NCBI RefSeq assembly: GCF_900100785.1
Contig: NZ_FNCP01000021.1
Location: 1 to 64,000, forward strand
DNA from: Desulfosporosinus hippei DSM 8344
GTDB taxonomy: Bacteria > Bacillota > Desulfitobacteriia > Desulfitobacteriales > Desulfitobacteriaceae
DNA length: 64,000 nucleotides
Direction of reading: 5' to 3'
The notes beneath the pieces were generated by a model that did no database searches, was not told the origin of the DNA, and saw nothing but the letters and a program-made list of their open reading frames with translations. Each line of letters begins with the position of its first letter. Position 1 is the stretch's first letter. The translations under genes and the position numbers were made by a program. This document shows positions 1-9,641 of this stretch, in pieces.

Positions 1-44
1 ATCGTTATAGATTCTTTTTTGATTTCCTGTTTTTTACTAAAATC

Positions 45-82
45 AAAAAAGGTGCCTTGCACTTGGCATAAGGCACCTTTTT
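45..82 (-). terminator. Rho-independent terminator
   Basis: A 13-bp inverted repeat (AAAAAGGTGCCTT / AAGGCACCTTTTT) with an 11-nt loop is followed on the minus strand by a T-rich run. It lies downstream of the metallopeptidase gene. It could also work on the plus strand. A second, shorter hairpin (AGGCGTAGAC / GTCTACGCCT) sits at 95-119 between this and the gene. Confidence 0.8.
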
Positions 83-183
83 GTCTACGGTCTGAGGCGT
101 AGACAACATGTCTACGCCTGAATTCTTTATCTTTTTCTTTGTGTCTTTAACATACTTTGATTAGACCAATTAATTACCTTACA

Positions 184-900
184 TTAAAGCCTTAATTTTT
201 GTCCATTAGTCTTAAACCACAATTTCCACACAGTGTAGTCCTCCATATAATCCTCAACCCTTTGCCAGAACTGTTTAGAATGATTGAGATAAGTCAAGTG
301 GGCTAATTCATGAATTATAATGTAATCAATTCCTTTATCTGGGGCCATGATAATTCGCCAATTCAGATTAATATTACCTTTACTTGAACAGCTTCCCCAA
401 CTTGTTTTTTGATACTTAAGCCGAAAATTCTTATAGGACACCTGCATTTGTTTGGCATATCTATCCAGCCTCTCCTTTAGAAACTTACGGGCCTGAGCTT
501 TATACCATGAAATTAAAGCCGCCTTAATATTCAACTCAACTTCCTGTTGGGGTAAATCTTGAGGTAAATCGACGAAAAGTTGCTGTTCCTCTAAAGAGAC
601 TCTTATCATTTTCCCAGTATGCCTCTTAAGTTTTAATTCGATTCTATTCCCACGATAGGAGAAGTGCTCCCCATCAATATACTTAGCCGGTGGTTTCAGG
701 GCGGCTTGTTTGGCCAGCCAATGTTTTAGGATCCATTCTTGCTTGGAGGCTAACAAGTCATTTAGTTGCTTAAGAGATACATTGACAGGAGCAGAAATAC
801 GAACTCGATCTTCAAGAATACTAAGTGTAATTCTTCGATAACGTGAACTCCTGCGCTCTTCATAGGGAATAGAGTAATTGTTAATAGTCAGTGTAGTCAT
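184..900 (-). CDS. YgjP-like (WLM/SprT-related) zinc metallopeptidase
   Basis: This 238-residue protein carries the zinc-peptidase motif HELAH at residues 197-201, with a further His at 207 as probable third ligand. The upstream segment YQKTSWGSCSSKGNINLNW is typical of the YgjP/DUF45 family. No signal peptide or membrane segment is visible, so it should be cytoplasmic. The physiological substrate of the family is not well defined. The start is supported by GGAGGG ten bases upstream of ATG. The gene begins only 6 bp after the stop of the PAS/PucR regulator gene, so the two are probably cotranscribed. The family call is firm; the function is not. Confidence 0.88.
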   Translation of the reverse strand: MTTLTINNYSIPYEERRSSRYRRITLSILEDRVRISAPVNVSLKQLNDLLASKQEWILKHWLAKQAALKPPAKYIDGEHFSYRGNRIELKLKRHTGKMIRVSLEEQQLFVDLPQDLPQQEVELNIKAALISWYKAQARKFLKERLDRYAKQMQVSYKNFRLKYQKTSWGSCSSKGNINLNWRIIMAPDKGIDYIIIHELAHLTYLNHSKQFWQRVEDYMEDYTVWKLWFKTNGQKLRL

Positions 901-906
901 TACCGA

Positions 907-2616
907 TTACCCTCCTCTTTTAGGAGTTCTTTTAAGTAGGCTGATTGATGTGTTAATCAATCTATGCAATTTGATAGCTGCCGCAAGCGCTAACCTGGTA
1001 TCAACACTCTCCAGTGATACTCCAAGAATCTCTTCAATACGTCGTTTGCGGAAAACCAATGTTTTATAGTGTATATATAATCTGTTAGCAGCATCTTTCA
1101 AGTTGTTGCTTTGCAGAATCTCTTCTAAGGTAATCAATAAATCGGAACCTTTTTCTTTGTCATAATCTATTATACAACCTATCATTTTTCGAACAAACTC
1201 TGACGAATAATCTTGTTCATAGATTAACGACAATATCTGGAATAAACCAACATCTTTATAATGAAAGACTCCGCCATCCTTGTGAATTTGACATTGGGCT
1301 GAAATAAGCGTGTTCCAGGCCTCTTTATAACTATTTTTTATACAGTCAATACCTGAATGGAAATCACTTATCCCAATTGAAATAGTCAGACCATGCTCAG
1401 CATTGCTTAAAAATGCTTTGAGTTCGGATGCTGTCATAATACTACTTTGAGTCAAATCTTTAGGAGTATTGCTATCGTTAATCAAATTACTTTCACACAA
1501 CACTCCGATCTTGTCGCAATTATTCCATACCAAATAGTTAGTATTATTACTAATAAGATAAATAAGTCGATTCACCATCTGCTTAGAATGGTCATTTATT
1601 CTCTGATCCTTTTGATCTTTATCGCTATGTCCAAGAACATTGATCAAAAAACAACATAAAGAACCCCGGAAATTAATCTTCAATTTTTCAGCCATTTCAA
1701 GGGTTTTTTCAGTTAAGCTTATGTTTCCACTAAGAATATCATTAATAAAGTCACTTTTACGCTGCAGTTCATAGGTGAATTTCAACATGCGCTCAACTTC
1801 ATAGCGCTCGGTTATGTCAGATACAACAACAACTGCTGTCTTCTTCCCATTTACTTGATATTGCATCGGAGCTGTACGCCCCTCGAAATAGCGTTTCACA
1901 GACCCAATATCCATTTCGCGAATCATGCTTCGATTCTCCCCAGTTTCAATTACCAGTCGGATATCTTCAAGCATTAAATCCGCTAGCTCAGCGGGAAATA
2001 GTTCGTGGAATGTACGACCCACCATTTCTAGGTTAGGCATAAGAGTATGCTTCTTATTACCAAAGACCTCAATATATCGCCCATCCTCATCAACAATTGC
2101 GCTCACATCAGGAATTGCTCGGGCAAAGTCTTTAAACTTGTTCTCGTTTTCAATAATCCGGTCTTCGGCTTCTTTATATTTAGTTATATCAGAAATTGTA
2201 CCTACCGCCCGAATCGGTTCACATTGTTCATTATAAATAAATCTCCCAATTGACCTTACCCAAAGATATGAGCCATTTTTGTGCTGCAGGCGATATTCTA
2301 GATCAAATTGATCAGTCTTGCCTTCTTCACATAAGCGTATTGCTTCAGCTATTTTTTCACTGTCTTCGATGTACCAACGACTTCTCCATTCTTCTAGCTC
2401 GTCAGTTATCTCATTCTCTTCATAGCCCAAAATTGCCTTGCACCGTTTGTCTATATAATTTCTATTATTGACCAAGTCGTAATCCCAAACACCTGCTCCC
2501 GTTGCCTCAAGTACCAGCTCTAAACGCTCATTGCGATCTTTCAGTTCTTTCTGAGTCTGAGTTTTATCCGTTATGTGAGATTGATTCAAAGTATTATGCT
2601 CAATTGCCCTAGTCAT
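907..2616 (-). CDS. PAS-domain sensor with PucR/CdaR-type C-terminal HTH
   Basis: The N-terminal third holds two PAS/PAC modules, recognisable by their ends TISDITKYKEAEDRI and VVSDITERYEVERML. A middle region of about 220 residues resembles the degenerate GGDEF-like linker of PucR/CdaR proteins. The C-terminus has the PucR helix-turn-helix signature (NLKDAANRLYIHYKTLVFRK). It is probably a cytoplasmic transcription regulator responding to a small ligand; the ligand and targets are unknown. The ATG at 2616 is preferred over an upstream start at 2676 because AGAGGGG lies seven bases before it. It shares its direction with the metallopeptidase 6 bp downstream. Confidence 0.85.
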   Translation of the reverse strand: MTRAIEHNTLNQSHITDKTQTQKELKDRNERLELVLEATGAGVWDYDLVNNRNYIDKRCKAILGYEENEITDELEEWRSRWYIEDSEKIAEAIRLCEEGKTDQFDLEYRLQHKNGSYLWVRSIGRFIYNEQCEPIRAVGTISDITKYKEAEDRIIENENKFKDFARAIPDVSAIVDEDGRYIEVFGNKKHTLMPNLEMVGRTFHELFPAELADLMLEDIRLVIETGENRSMIREMDIGSVKRYFEGRTAPMQYQVNGKKTAVVVVSDITERYEVERMLKFTYELQRKSDFINDILSGNISLTEKTLEMAEKLKINFRGSLCCFLINVLGHSDKDQKDQRINDHSKQMVNRLIYLISNNTNYLVWNNCDKIGVLCESNLINDSNTPKDLTQSSIMTASELKAFLSNAEHGLTISIGISDFHSGIDCIKNSYKEAWNTLISAQCQIHKDGGVFHYKDVGLFQILSLIYEQDYSSEFVRKMIGCIIDYDKEKGSDLLITLEEILQSNNLKDAANRLYIHYKTLVFRKRRIEEILGVSLESVDTRLALAAAIKLHRLINTSISLLKRTPKRGG

Positions 2617-2806
2617 ATTATTACCCCTCTTAACGGCATCTACATTAAGCACTATGATTCGACATTTAATACCCAATACCTTTTAACTATAAGCAAATTC
2701 TCAAAAACAATATTGAATATTTAAATAGTCAGAACTTTTAACTTGAGAAAAAAAATAAGAATGGAGGTCAATCCATTCTCATTCATTCTACTGCTATAAA
2801 GGTAAC

Positions 2807-4195
2807 CTATTTGCACTCGTTCTGAAGTTGATTTAACAAAGCAACAACCTCTTCGGATGCTTGAGTCATTTCAACCAGAATCTGTTCGACCTTTTCCATA
2901 TTCCCTTTTTCATACTCTAGAGCAGCTTGGCGGGCAAGACTATGAACTTTTTCGTGGGGAGACTCCAGACGTTTAAGCGAGGACAAGTTGCTAAGTTTCT
3001 GGGTATCAAGACTATCTACCCATTTACCTAACCGACATTCATGATGATCACCAACCTCACTTGCCTTGATATTCTCAAACCCTAAGATCATATTATAGAT
3101 TCGCCAAGTCCAAAGTAGATGATCGGTTTTGCACAGTTCCAAAGCCTGATTTGTGTCCAGTTCAGGAATTCTTTTAATCTCCTGAAGCCTTATTTTTTGC
3201 AATGATTTGCTGATATTATAAATTCCTTGACCCGTTTTCTTGGCAATCTGATTAATCTCTTCTGATGCCTTAGAAGTTCCTGTTATACTTCTGGAGGATT
3301 CTTCAATTGATGCACTTTGCTCTTCACTTCCGGCAGCAATACTATGTATATCTTGAGTTACCGCATTGAAGCTTTGAATAATACTTTGCATTGACTCTGC
3401 AGACTCCTGCATAACTGCCTTTCCGTTCTGCATAGTCTGAGAAAGGGCTTGTATTTTATTGGTAGTTTCAATAGAATTATTACTTAATGCAGAAATTTTG
3501 CGACTTATATCTGAGACGGAGCCTTTTGTATACTCTGCTAATTTGCGCACTTCATCTGCAACCACTGCAAATCCTCGTCCATGTTCAGCGGCACGTGCTG
3601 CCTCAATAGCAGCATTAAGAGCTAAAAGGTTGGTTTGATCAGCAACTCCTGAGATTACCCCAACAATTTGCTCTATCTCCTCCATTGAACTTAACACTTC
3701 TTGAACTTTCTGACTTACCAGCCCAAACTCATCAAAGGACTGTTCTACAAATTGTATAGCTTGCTCAATTTTTTCCCCACTAGAGGCAGCTGCCCTTGTA
3801 GCATGTTCAACAAATTCTGAAGAGTTCGTTGACGATTCCGCAACCTCATTGGCTGCCGCACCTAATTGTTCAGCTTGTTCGGAAAGATTTGCAAGTTGAA
3901 TAGTCTGTTCATTTAATTGCATTAGCATCTCACGAATAGATGTCATACTGGTAAGGTCTTGAACCGTTTTATCGAGCTCTTCCAAGGATAGCTTAATAGC
4001 CCCTTGGCGGTCAGCCATGACTCGATTTATGATTTCTACAATAGGGTGTATTGGACTAGACGAATGGATGTCAACATTCAGCTTACTGTTAAAATCATAT
4101 TCCCTTAAACTCTGATAAAACTTCTCGTAATCTTTTTCGTAATCTTGATGTTGTCCCTTACGTGATTCATTCGTCCTTTTGCGAAATAAAAACAA
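2807..4195 (-). CDS. Methyl-accepting chemotaxis protein with CZB domain
   Basis: A soluble chemoreceptor without transmembrane segments. The central part contains the conserved signalling hairpin ([20 protein letters not shown] and [16 protein letters not shown]). The C-terminal 120 residues match the chemoreceptor zinc-binding (CZB) domain, with the expected His/Cys pattern ([26 protein letters not shown]). CZB receptors are known to bind zinc and some respond to oxidants such as HOCl; the ligand here is inferred only by family. I prefer the TTG at 4195, because GAGGTG sits six bases before it; an upstream TTG at 4216 would leave the ribosome site inside the gene. Confidence 0.92.
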   Translation of the reverse strand: MFLFRKRTNESRKGQHQDYEKDYEKFYQSLREYDFNSKLNVDIHSSSPIHPIVEIINRVMADRQGAIKLSLEELDKTVQDLTSMTSIREMLMQLNEQTIQLANLSEQAEQLGAAANEVAESSTNSSEFVEHATRAAASSGEKIEQAIQFVEQSFDEFGLVSQKVQEVLSSMEEIEQIVGVISGVADQTNLLALNAAIEAARAAEHGRGFAVVADEVRKLAEYTKGSVSDISRKISALSNNSIETTNKIQALSQTMQNGKAVMQESAESMQSIIQSFNAVTQDIHSIAAGSEEQSASIEESSRSITGTSKASEEINQIAKKTGQGIYNISKSLQKIRLQEIKRIPELDTNQALELCKTDHLLWTWRIYNMILGFENIKASEVGDHHECRLGKWVDSLDTQKLSNLSSLKRLESPHEKVHSLARQAALEYEKGNMEKVEQILVEMTQASEEVVALLNQLQNECK

Positions 4196-4354
4196 CTCCG
4201 GCACCTCACTACCCAATTTTTATATTTATTTTCTAATGAAAAAATTACGACATGAATTCTACTATATTATAATTAATAAAGAAATTACTATCTATTATCT
4301 CAGAGAGATACATTATTCGACAATTGTTAACGTTTTCTTGTCCCTGAGGGATAA

Positions 4355-4384
4355 GAAAAGAACCCCAAGGCGTGCCTGGGGTTC
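4355..4384 (-). terminator. Terminator of the acetate transporter gene
   Basis: The stem GAACCCCA / TGGGGTTC around a short loop is followed on the minus strand by TTTTCTT. It lies about 40 bp past the stop of the SatP/YaaH gene. Confidence 0.8.
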
Positions 4385-4421
4385 TATATGGGCAAATAAA
4401 TGAACCTAAATATCCTACTAC

Positions 4422-5039
4422 TTATTTTTTCTGGACAGCAAATCCCCTCGGTCCAGTAGGTAAAAGTGCTCGTCCGTATAAAGGATTGAGAACGCCGGCT
4501 GCGGAGGCATACCATGCGCAGGCAGCGGTAATTAAGCCAAATATACCTCCGGGAACGCTAGATATACCTCCGGGAACGCTAGATATAATTCCGAATTCTG
4601 CTAAATCCAACAGAATAAAGGTCACTTCGAGACAGGAAAAAACTGCGACTAAAGCATTACTAATTCTAAACGTTCCTATTAACATGTAGGTATTGAAGAT
4701 TGTAAAGGCTATTAAATACAGCCCGATTGCTTCATGACCAAATGAACCGAAATTCAGAACATCTAGGGTCTCAAGAAGTACCGTAGTACTTAATCCTATC
4801 CAAAATGCACCATAGGTTGTAAATGCTGTAGCACCAAAAGTATTGTTCTTTTTGAATTCCCACATTCCAGCTAAGACTTGACACATTCCTCCATAAAACA
4901 GACCTAGGGGAACAAACAAAGCCCCCATCTCACTAGGAACAAAGTGAGCATTCGACATACTAAGAATAAAGGTTGTGAGTGCAAAGGCTGCTAACCCCAG
5001 GGGCCCTGGGTCAGCTATTGAACTTTCTCTGATCTCCAT
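4422..5039 (-). CDS. satP: GPR1/FUN34/YaaH-family acetate/succinate transporter
   Basis: A 205-residue integral membrane protein with about six hydrophobic segments. The N-terminal motif ADPGPLGLAAFALTTFILS corresponds to the family's NPAPLGL signature, which lines the acetate/succinate permeation path in characterised members. It is slightly longer than the usual 185-200 residues, in part because of a seven-residue tandem duplication (ISSVPGG twice) near residue 160, encoded by two identical 21-bp units. A terminator follows. No metabolic partner gene is adjacent, so acetate uptake or release is inferred from family only. Confidence 0.9.
   Translation of the reverse strand: MEIRESSIADPGPLGLAAFALTTFILSMSNAHFVPSEMGALFVPLGLFYGGMCQVLAGMWEFKKNNTFGATAFTTYGAFWIGLSTTVLLETLDVLNFGSFGHEAIGLYLIAFTIFNTYMLIGTFRISNALVAVFSCLEVTFILLDLAEFGIISSVPGGISSVPGGIFGLITAACAWYASAAGVLNPLYGRALLPTGPRGFAVQKK
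4543..4584. repeat. Two perfect 21-bp tandem units inside the acetate transporter gene
   Basis: The unit at 4543-4563 is repeated exactly at 4564-4584. Being a multiple of three it keeps the frame and adds seven residues (ISSVPGG) to a loop between hydrophobic segments. It looks like a recent slippage duplication. Confidence 0.9.
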
Positions 5040-5180
5040 TACTTCTTTAATAAGATACCCTCTCCTTCAATTAACCCTTTGAATGTTTTTTTGCCTCGCA
5101 CAGTTTATCACAACATTACAGCTTCATCTACAATTCGATATTTTTTTCATTTTTCTTTTCTTTCATATTTTAAGCTAAGC

Positions 5181-5606
5181 TTAAACCATCGCTCTAATTC
5201 GGTAATAACTAAGTGTTAACCCAAAGGCAGAAGCAGAGATAAAATGCGATATACCTGCCAGCAAAGTCCGGTCTTTTAGATGTGGTAATTCGAATCCAAT
5301 TGCTAAACCGTATAAGAAAAACCAGACCAAAACGCTAAAAACCCAGCCCTTAAACAAGAGTTTATGGTTATTAACTATTAGGTAATAAAAGAGAATGCCA
5401 ATAAATCCCGAGAAAAAAACTTGCGCAATCTGAGCAAAAATTAATTCCCCTGTTCCTGACTGTAGCCTACCGAATACAACTATAGAAGCCCAATCAAACA
5501 AGCGCTCTTGATGGAATCCAATCAGATACATTGTCCAATCAATAAGATTCATGACAATTGCCCCCAGCACCCCTCCGATAAATCCTTGGTAAACTCTATC
5601 TTTCAA
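5181..5606 (-). CDS. Small integral membrane protein, unknown function
   Basis: The 141-residue product has four clear hydrophobic stretches: residues about 8-28, 55-75, 83-103 and 118-135. I do not recognise the family. The start is TTG at 5606, with AGGAGG nine bases upstream, which is a good ribosome site. It stands alone between the acetate transporter gene and the terminator of the YjfB operon. Confidence 0.65.
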   Translation of the reverse strand: MKDRVYQGFIGGVLGAIVMNLIDWTMYLIGFHQERLFDWASIVVFGRLQSGTGELIFAQIAQVFFSGFIGILFYYLIVNNHKLLFKGWVFSVLVWFFLYGLAIGFELPHLKDRTLLAGISHFISASAFGLTLSYYRIRAMV

Positions 5607-5676
5607 AATAACATCCCTCCTTGATGTGAGATATTATAGCCTGTATGCTAATTAATATTCTAGATTTACATAGAAA

Positions 5677-5723
5677 TGGACAGGAAAAGCTTTGGGCTTC
5701 TTTCCCCAAAGCTTCTCCTGTCC
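5677..5723 (-). terminator. Terminator of the YjfB-type operon
   Basis: A long imperfect hairpin (ATGGACAGGA...CTTTGGG / CCCAAAG...TCCTGTCCAT) lies 44 bp beyond the stop of the YjfB-like gene. It lacks a long T-run, so it may be a weak terminator. Confidence 0.55.
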
Positions 5724-5766
5724 ATTATTCATTAGCAAGCTGTTTAGACCTTTCCTTGTGTTATTA

Positions 5767-5964
5767 TTAAGCTTTAATATCTAAGTTTGCTCCTAAGAAA
5801 GGTTGAATAGATGTCTCCATGGCCTTAGTCATGCCACCATCCATCGCAATGATTGATTCATTCTGATTAGCAGCAACATCCATGGCCATTTTCATGACCG
5901 CCAGACTGGATTGTTCTTGGACTTTATTTTGATTAAGGATTATTGACATGGCAGCTATGTCCAA
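5767..5964 (-). CDS. yjfB: YjfB-family small protein (putative motility protein)
   Basis: The 65-residue product starting at TTG 5964 (LDIAAMSIILNQNKVQEQSS) matches the YjfB family pattern, including the C-terminal FLGANLDIKA (B. subtilis YjfB ends similarly). The TTG start is chosen because AAGGAGGG lies about eight bases upstream; a longer frame from 6024 would overlap the upstream gene and ignore this site. In B. subtilis the gene belongs to the SigD motility regulon; here the role is unproven. It follows the coiled-coil gene with a 22-bp gap, probably one operon. Confidence 0.75.
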   Translation of the reverse strand: MDIAAMSIILNQNKVQEQSSLAVMKMAMDVAANQNESIIAMDGGMTKAMETSIQPFLGANLDIKA

Positions 5965-5986
5965 ATTTGATCCCTCCTTATAACAA

Positions 5987-6229
5987 TTAATGAGCATCAA
6001 GCCAAAAAGTTCGGCTTTGTTCATCTAAATCTAGAATTTCCTGCTGAAATTTATGGATCTTCGCGTTAACCAAATCAATTTGCTTCTTGCTAAGTTTATA
6101 ATCTCTGGCAAACTCAGCGAGTTCTTTCATTTTGCGAAGTTTTGCTTCGATTTCATCCAATTTCTCGATTCGCAGTTTCGTCCATTCCAGTTTTAAAGTT
6201 AAGTAATCTTCATTGCTCAGTACAAGCAC
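5987..6229 (-). CDS. Small charged coiled-coil protein
   Basis: The 80-residue product is almost entirely amphipathic helix rich in Lys and Glu (residues 12-72). It resembles small flagellar or export chaperone-like proteins in size and character, but I cannot assign a family. The GTG at 6229 has only a weak ribosome site (ACGAGG immediately before it). It precedes the YjfB-like gene in the same direction, so a link to motility is possible but inferred. Confidence 0.55.
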   Translation of the reverse strand: MLVLSNEDYLTLKLEWTKLRIEKLDEIEAKLRKMKELAEFARDYKLSKKQIDLVNAKIHKFQQEILDLDEQSRTFWLDAH

Positions 6230-6532
6230 CTCGTTTTTATAAAAACACTATCTTTGGTATAAAGACTATAACCAGCACATAGATCCCTTGTTATTGGCAG
6301 GTGCTTTCTGGATTGGTTTTGAGAACATGTTTCTCTAATTATAGCTTATTTTATCTGTCTTTCAACTAGAAACAAGATTAAAGTTTATCCATTTGAGACT
6401 GTAAAGCCACCAAAAACAGTGGCTTTAATCCTTCCAGGGGCCAACTGATTAGAAGCAAAAGGCGGAACCCTGATTTAATTCCTACCAACCTAAACAGGAC
6501 ATTACACTGTGGGTTCAAGAACAAATTCTACT
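6230..6532. other. Intergenic region between ABC permease and coiled-coil gene
   Basis: About 300 bp. It holds a short hairpin (AAAGCCAC 6403-6410 / GTGGCTTT 6419-6426) that may terminate the ABC operon on the minus strand. I see no other recognisable element. Confidence 0.5.
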
Positions 6533-8416
6533 TTAGCTTATTTGTGTTTTACGCTTTTTCCAAAGCCCTTTCTTCTTACTGCCCGTGACAAGTTCAACCC
6601 GAAAACCCTTCCTGCTTTGCCGAACTGTGGCAGCCATAAACCCAAAAAACATTAACGACCACACCCCACTGGTGACGACTATCCCCAAGATTATTCGTAA
6701 TGATGTCGTCCAGAGCAGCGGCCTGCTTAAAAGATAAAGAACATAGCTTACCCCGGATAAAAAACCTCCTTCAAAGGTTACCGGCGGAAGGTCTCTAAGC
6801 ATTACGATTAGCTCTTCAGGTAGAAACACATAGATCAGACCTAAGGCCAACAAGAGGATAAAAAACAGGTTAATGAGATACATAAACAAGGAGGCACCCG
6901 GAGAAATACGCTGTTGTGGAGTGTCTGGATTATAGCGACAATTGTTGATGGAATAAAAGAGACCAATGGCGCTTGATCCCAGGGACAATAGCACAGCTCC
7001 AAATGCCAGGGCAAAGATCAAACTTGTCGAAACCCCTATAGCTAAGGCAGTACCAACTAACAAAGTTTCCATTAACACTAATGTTGGCAGAATAGCCGCC
7101 AATAATTTCCCCCAGACTACAGGCCAACCGGCAAGGGGAACACTATTCAACAGCCAGTCTGATTCTCCTTCTCTGCCAAAAGATTGCAAAGCCAAATTCC
7201 CACTGAACATAACTGTGTACATGATTAATACTGTTATCAAAGAAGCTTGGCTGGATTTTACCTGAGAAAAAAGAAATTGCCCAACAAAAAACAGCATGAT
7301 AATTAAGGGCACTAAATAACCGAACCATTCACGTGTATCACGCTTCATGGAAAGCAAATCTTTCTTAGCCACCGCCCACATTCCAAACCAGGGAGGAGCA
7401 GTATGGCTGACTTCTTTTTCGAATAGAGAATATGAAGCAAGCTCTCGTTGAGGATGGACTTTTCCTTGCTCTGCAGAAATCCCTTTTCGACGCCGTCTGC
7501 CACCTTCGCCTTGGCTAAGGGAAATAAATCCCCGGCGAAAACCCCGTTCGACTAAATTAAAGGCTAGGAGAAAAAGAAGTACCCCGACAACCATTATTAG
7601 TAAACTCCAACCCAATCCAGCAATAAAGTCCCCGGATATCCCCGAAACTAAGGCAAGTGAACCCCACCCCCAAGGAAAGTAGTCCATAATCCCCAGCATT
7701 TGCTCCTGCCCGGCTATCCAGGCACCCAGACTCAATTCTTCCTCGCTGTTAATTAATAAATTGGGGATTTGAAAAACTATTGCTATCAAAATCCCTGCCA
7801 AAGCCCCGATAAAACCTACAGCTTCTTTGCTTCGATGGGGAGGAACAATTCTCATGATCAACAGATTAATCAGCTCTGCAATTGCCGTACCCAATGCCCA
7901 AATTCCAAGGCCCACCAAGGCGACCAGAATGTAAAATGATGCTTCCGCTTGAAAGAGCAATCCATAAAAAACCCCCGGTAAGAAAGCAAATAACAATGCC
8001 GTCAGAAAATTACTTCCAACTACAGCTAACGATTTGACGGCAAAAACAGCTTTAATTGAGACCGGTGCCATAAACAACAGCTCTAAATCCTCGGACATAT
8101 AAAGGGCAGCAAAAGCAGCGGTAATTCCGAAAAAAACCTGACTTGCTAATCCACCCATAAATAACAAAGAAAGAAACCCCTTAACCGTCTGGGGAGGCAT
8201 TGTTTTCAAAGCACCATAAGCAAAATAGCCTAAGGAGCTAAGCAAAGCCAGTAGTCCTAATACCAGAACAGCCAAACCCAGTAAGGCACCAATTGGCCGA
8301 TGCCTCATCTTATTCCAACTAACAAGCATTTGGTTTTTAAGCAGCAAGATAAAATCTTGTCTAAAGGATTGACCCAATGGGGGATCTGCCAAAGGTGAAG
8401 GTAGAATTATTTTCAT
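6533..8416 (-). CDS. ABC exporter permease (ABC-2-like, 627 aa)
   Basis: A large membrane protein with about twelve hydrophobic segments in two halves, separated by a hydrophilic stretch near residues 300-345 (SQGEGGRRRRKGISAEQG). This architecture is typical of the permease of putative bacitracin/fluoroquinolone-type ABC exporters in Firmicutes. It begins 3 bp after the stop of the ATPase gene, so the two form a translationally coupled transporter. The substrate cannot be told from sequence. Confidence 0.85.
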   Translation of the reverse strand: MKIILPSPLADPPLGQSFRQDFILLLKNQMLVSWNKMRHRPIGALLGLAVLVLGLLALLSSLGYFAYGALKTMPPQTVKGFLSLLFMGGLASQVFFGITAAFAALYMSEDLELLFMAPVSIKAVFAVKSLAVVGSNFLTALLFAFLPGVFYGLLFQAEASFYILVALVGLGIWALGTAIAELINLLIMRIVPPHRSKEAVGFIGALAGILIAIVFQIPNLLINSEEELSLGAWIAGQEQMLGIMDYFPWGWGSLALVSGISGDFIAGLGWSLLIMVVGVLLFLLAFNLVERGFRRGFISLSQGEGGRRRRKGISAEQGKVHPQRELASYSLFEKEVSHTAPPWFGMWAVAKKDLLSMKRDTREWFGYLVPLIIMLFFVGQFLFSQVKSSQASLITVLIMYTVMFSGNLALQSFGREGESDWLLNSVPLAGWPVVWGKLLAAILPTLVLMETLLVGTALAIGVSTSLIFALAFGAVLLSLGSSAIGLFYSINNCRYNPDTPQQRISPGASLFMYLINLFFILLLALGLIYVFLPEELIVMLRDLPPVTFEGGFLSGVSYVLYLLSRPLLWTTSLRIILGIVVTSGVWSLMFFGFMAATVRQSRKGFRVELVTGSKKKGLWKKRKTQIS

Positions 8417-8419
8417 GGC

Positions 8420-9193
8420 TTATCCCTCCTCTAGGCTTTTAATGAGTTCAGCGTTTTCATGACCACCCGTCAGCTCCAGGAAGATATCTTCCAAGCTTTC
8501 TCCTCCATGCCCAACCTTCTGGCGAAGTTCTTCGGGGCTCCCTTGAGCAATAAGTTGACCATCCTTAAGAATCGCGACACGATGACACATTCTCTCGGCA
8601 ATTTCTAAAATATGAGTAGAGACAAAAACTGCCGCCCCCTGCCTGGCCATCTCCTGTAGTACATCCTTCAACAGACGGGCGCTTGCCGGGTCAAGACCTA
8701 CAGTAGGCTCATCCAGAAGAATCACTTTAGGCTGATGGATAAGCGCTGAAGCTAACACTACTTTCTGGCGCATACCATGAGAGTATCCTTCTAACAATTC
8801 ATCAGCCCGGCCTTTGAGTCCAAACAACTCCAGCAGTTGGTCTGCTCTTTCTTTCATTACATTTTTAGGTACACGATAAAGTGCAGAAATAAGGTACAAG
8901 AACTCTCGTGCCGAAAGCTTACCATATAACTTAGGCTGATCTGGCACATAAGCCATCAGCGCTTTGGCTTGGGTAGGTTGCTTGCTGATTTCATAATTGC
9001 CAATATAAGCCTCTCCTTCACTGGGATCCAAGAGGCCCGTCAGCATTTTGATGGTTGTTGTTTTACCGGCACCATTCGGCCCCAGAAATCCGAATATCTC
9101 ACCGCTTTTAACTTCCAGATTAAGGCCTTTAACGACAGAAACAGGGCCATACCGTTTGGTTAATTGATTCGTTTTAATTAAGACTTGTTCCAT
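8420..9193 (-). CDS. ABC transporter ATP-binding protein
   Basis: The 257-residue ATPase has Walker A GPNGAGKTTT near residue 39, an ABC signature variant YSHGMRQKV near 142, and Walker B VILLDEPTVGLDP near 158. The C-terminal extension is that of drug or peptide exporters of the CcmA/BcrA type. It is first in a two-gene operon with the permease at 6533-8416. A strong promoter was not identified; the upstream region contains the GC-rich folded element at 9345-9641. Confidence 0.93.
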   Translation of the reverse strand: MEQVLIKTNQLTKRYGPVSVVKGLNLEVKSGEIFGFLGPNGAGKTTTIKMLTGLLDPSEGEAYIGNYEISKQPTQAKALMAYVPDQPKLYGKLSAREFLYLISALYRVPKNVMKERADQLLELFGLKGRADELLEGYSHGMRQKVVLASALIHQPKVILLDEPTVGLDPASARLLKDVLQEMARQGAAVFVSTHILEIAERMCHRVAILKDGQLIAQGSPEELRQKVGHGGESLEDIFLELTGGHENAELIKSLEEG

Positions 9194-9344
9194 TGATAGC
9201 GCCCCTTTGAGTTATTCTAGTGTTAGTATGGTATATATTTTAGTTCAATAATCGCAAATTACTTATTATTATTTCGAGATTATCTCCCCTAATCCTCTAT
9301 TTGATCCAAATTCAAGAAATAGATGGATCAAAATTGGGGCGCTC

Positions 9345-9641
9345 GGGCAGGGCGGCTTCGCCCACATCCTGCAAGACCAGCTAATTCGTGCGAAGACAGT
9401 GTCTTCGTGTCAATCAGCACTCCGAGGCTGGCCCACGCGCTGACCTGGGAGCTATCTTCAGCGGATAAGTATTCTTTGGAGATAGCCGCTTCAGCGAAAA
9501 TGTCCACCGGACACTTTCGTGCCAAAACCTCCGGGTAATACCTGGTGTGAACCCGTGGCTCCGCTTCCCCAGGTAAGCTTGTGGGCTTTACCGCCTCTCC
9601 ATGCAATGGGTTCACTCCTGTGGATCGAAGCCGCCCTGTCT
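9345..9641. other. GC-rich, highly folded intergenic element (candidate structured RNA or MITE)
   Basis: A block of about 297 bp, clearly richer in G+C than its flanks. Its ends form a 15-16 bp inverted repeat (GGGCAGGGCGGCTTCG at 9345-9360 and CGAAGCCGCCCTGTC at 9626-9640). Nested inside are several further hairpins: CGAAGACA/TGTCTTCG at 9391-9407; GCTATCT/AGATAGC at 9451-9486; a mismatched 11-bp stem at 9495-9519; GTGAACCC/GGGTTCAC closing 9547-9615; and GGTAAGC/GCTTTACC at 9572-9592. The reading frames through it on both strands have no ribosome sites and no recognisable domain. It may be a structured non-coding RNA, a mobile element remnant with terminal inverted repeats, or both. I cannot name a family. 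Confidence 0.55.

Noticed and set aside
4262-4280. Per-box-like AT-rich sequence upstream of the chemoreceptor
   Set aside because: Only partial match (several mismatches) in an AT-rich stretch; chance is likely.
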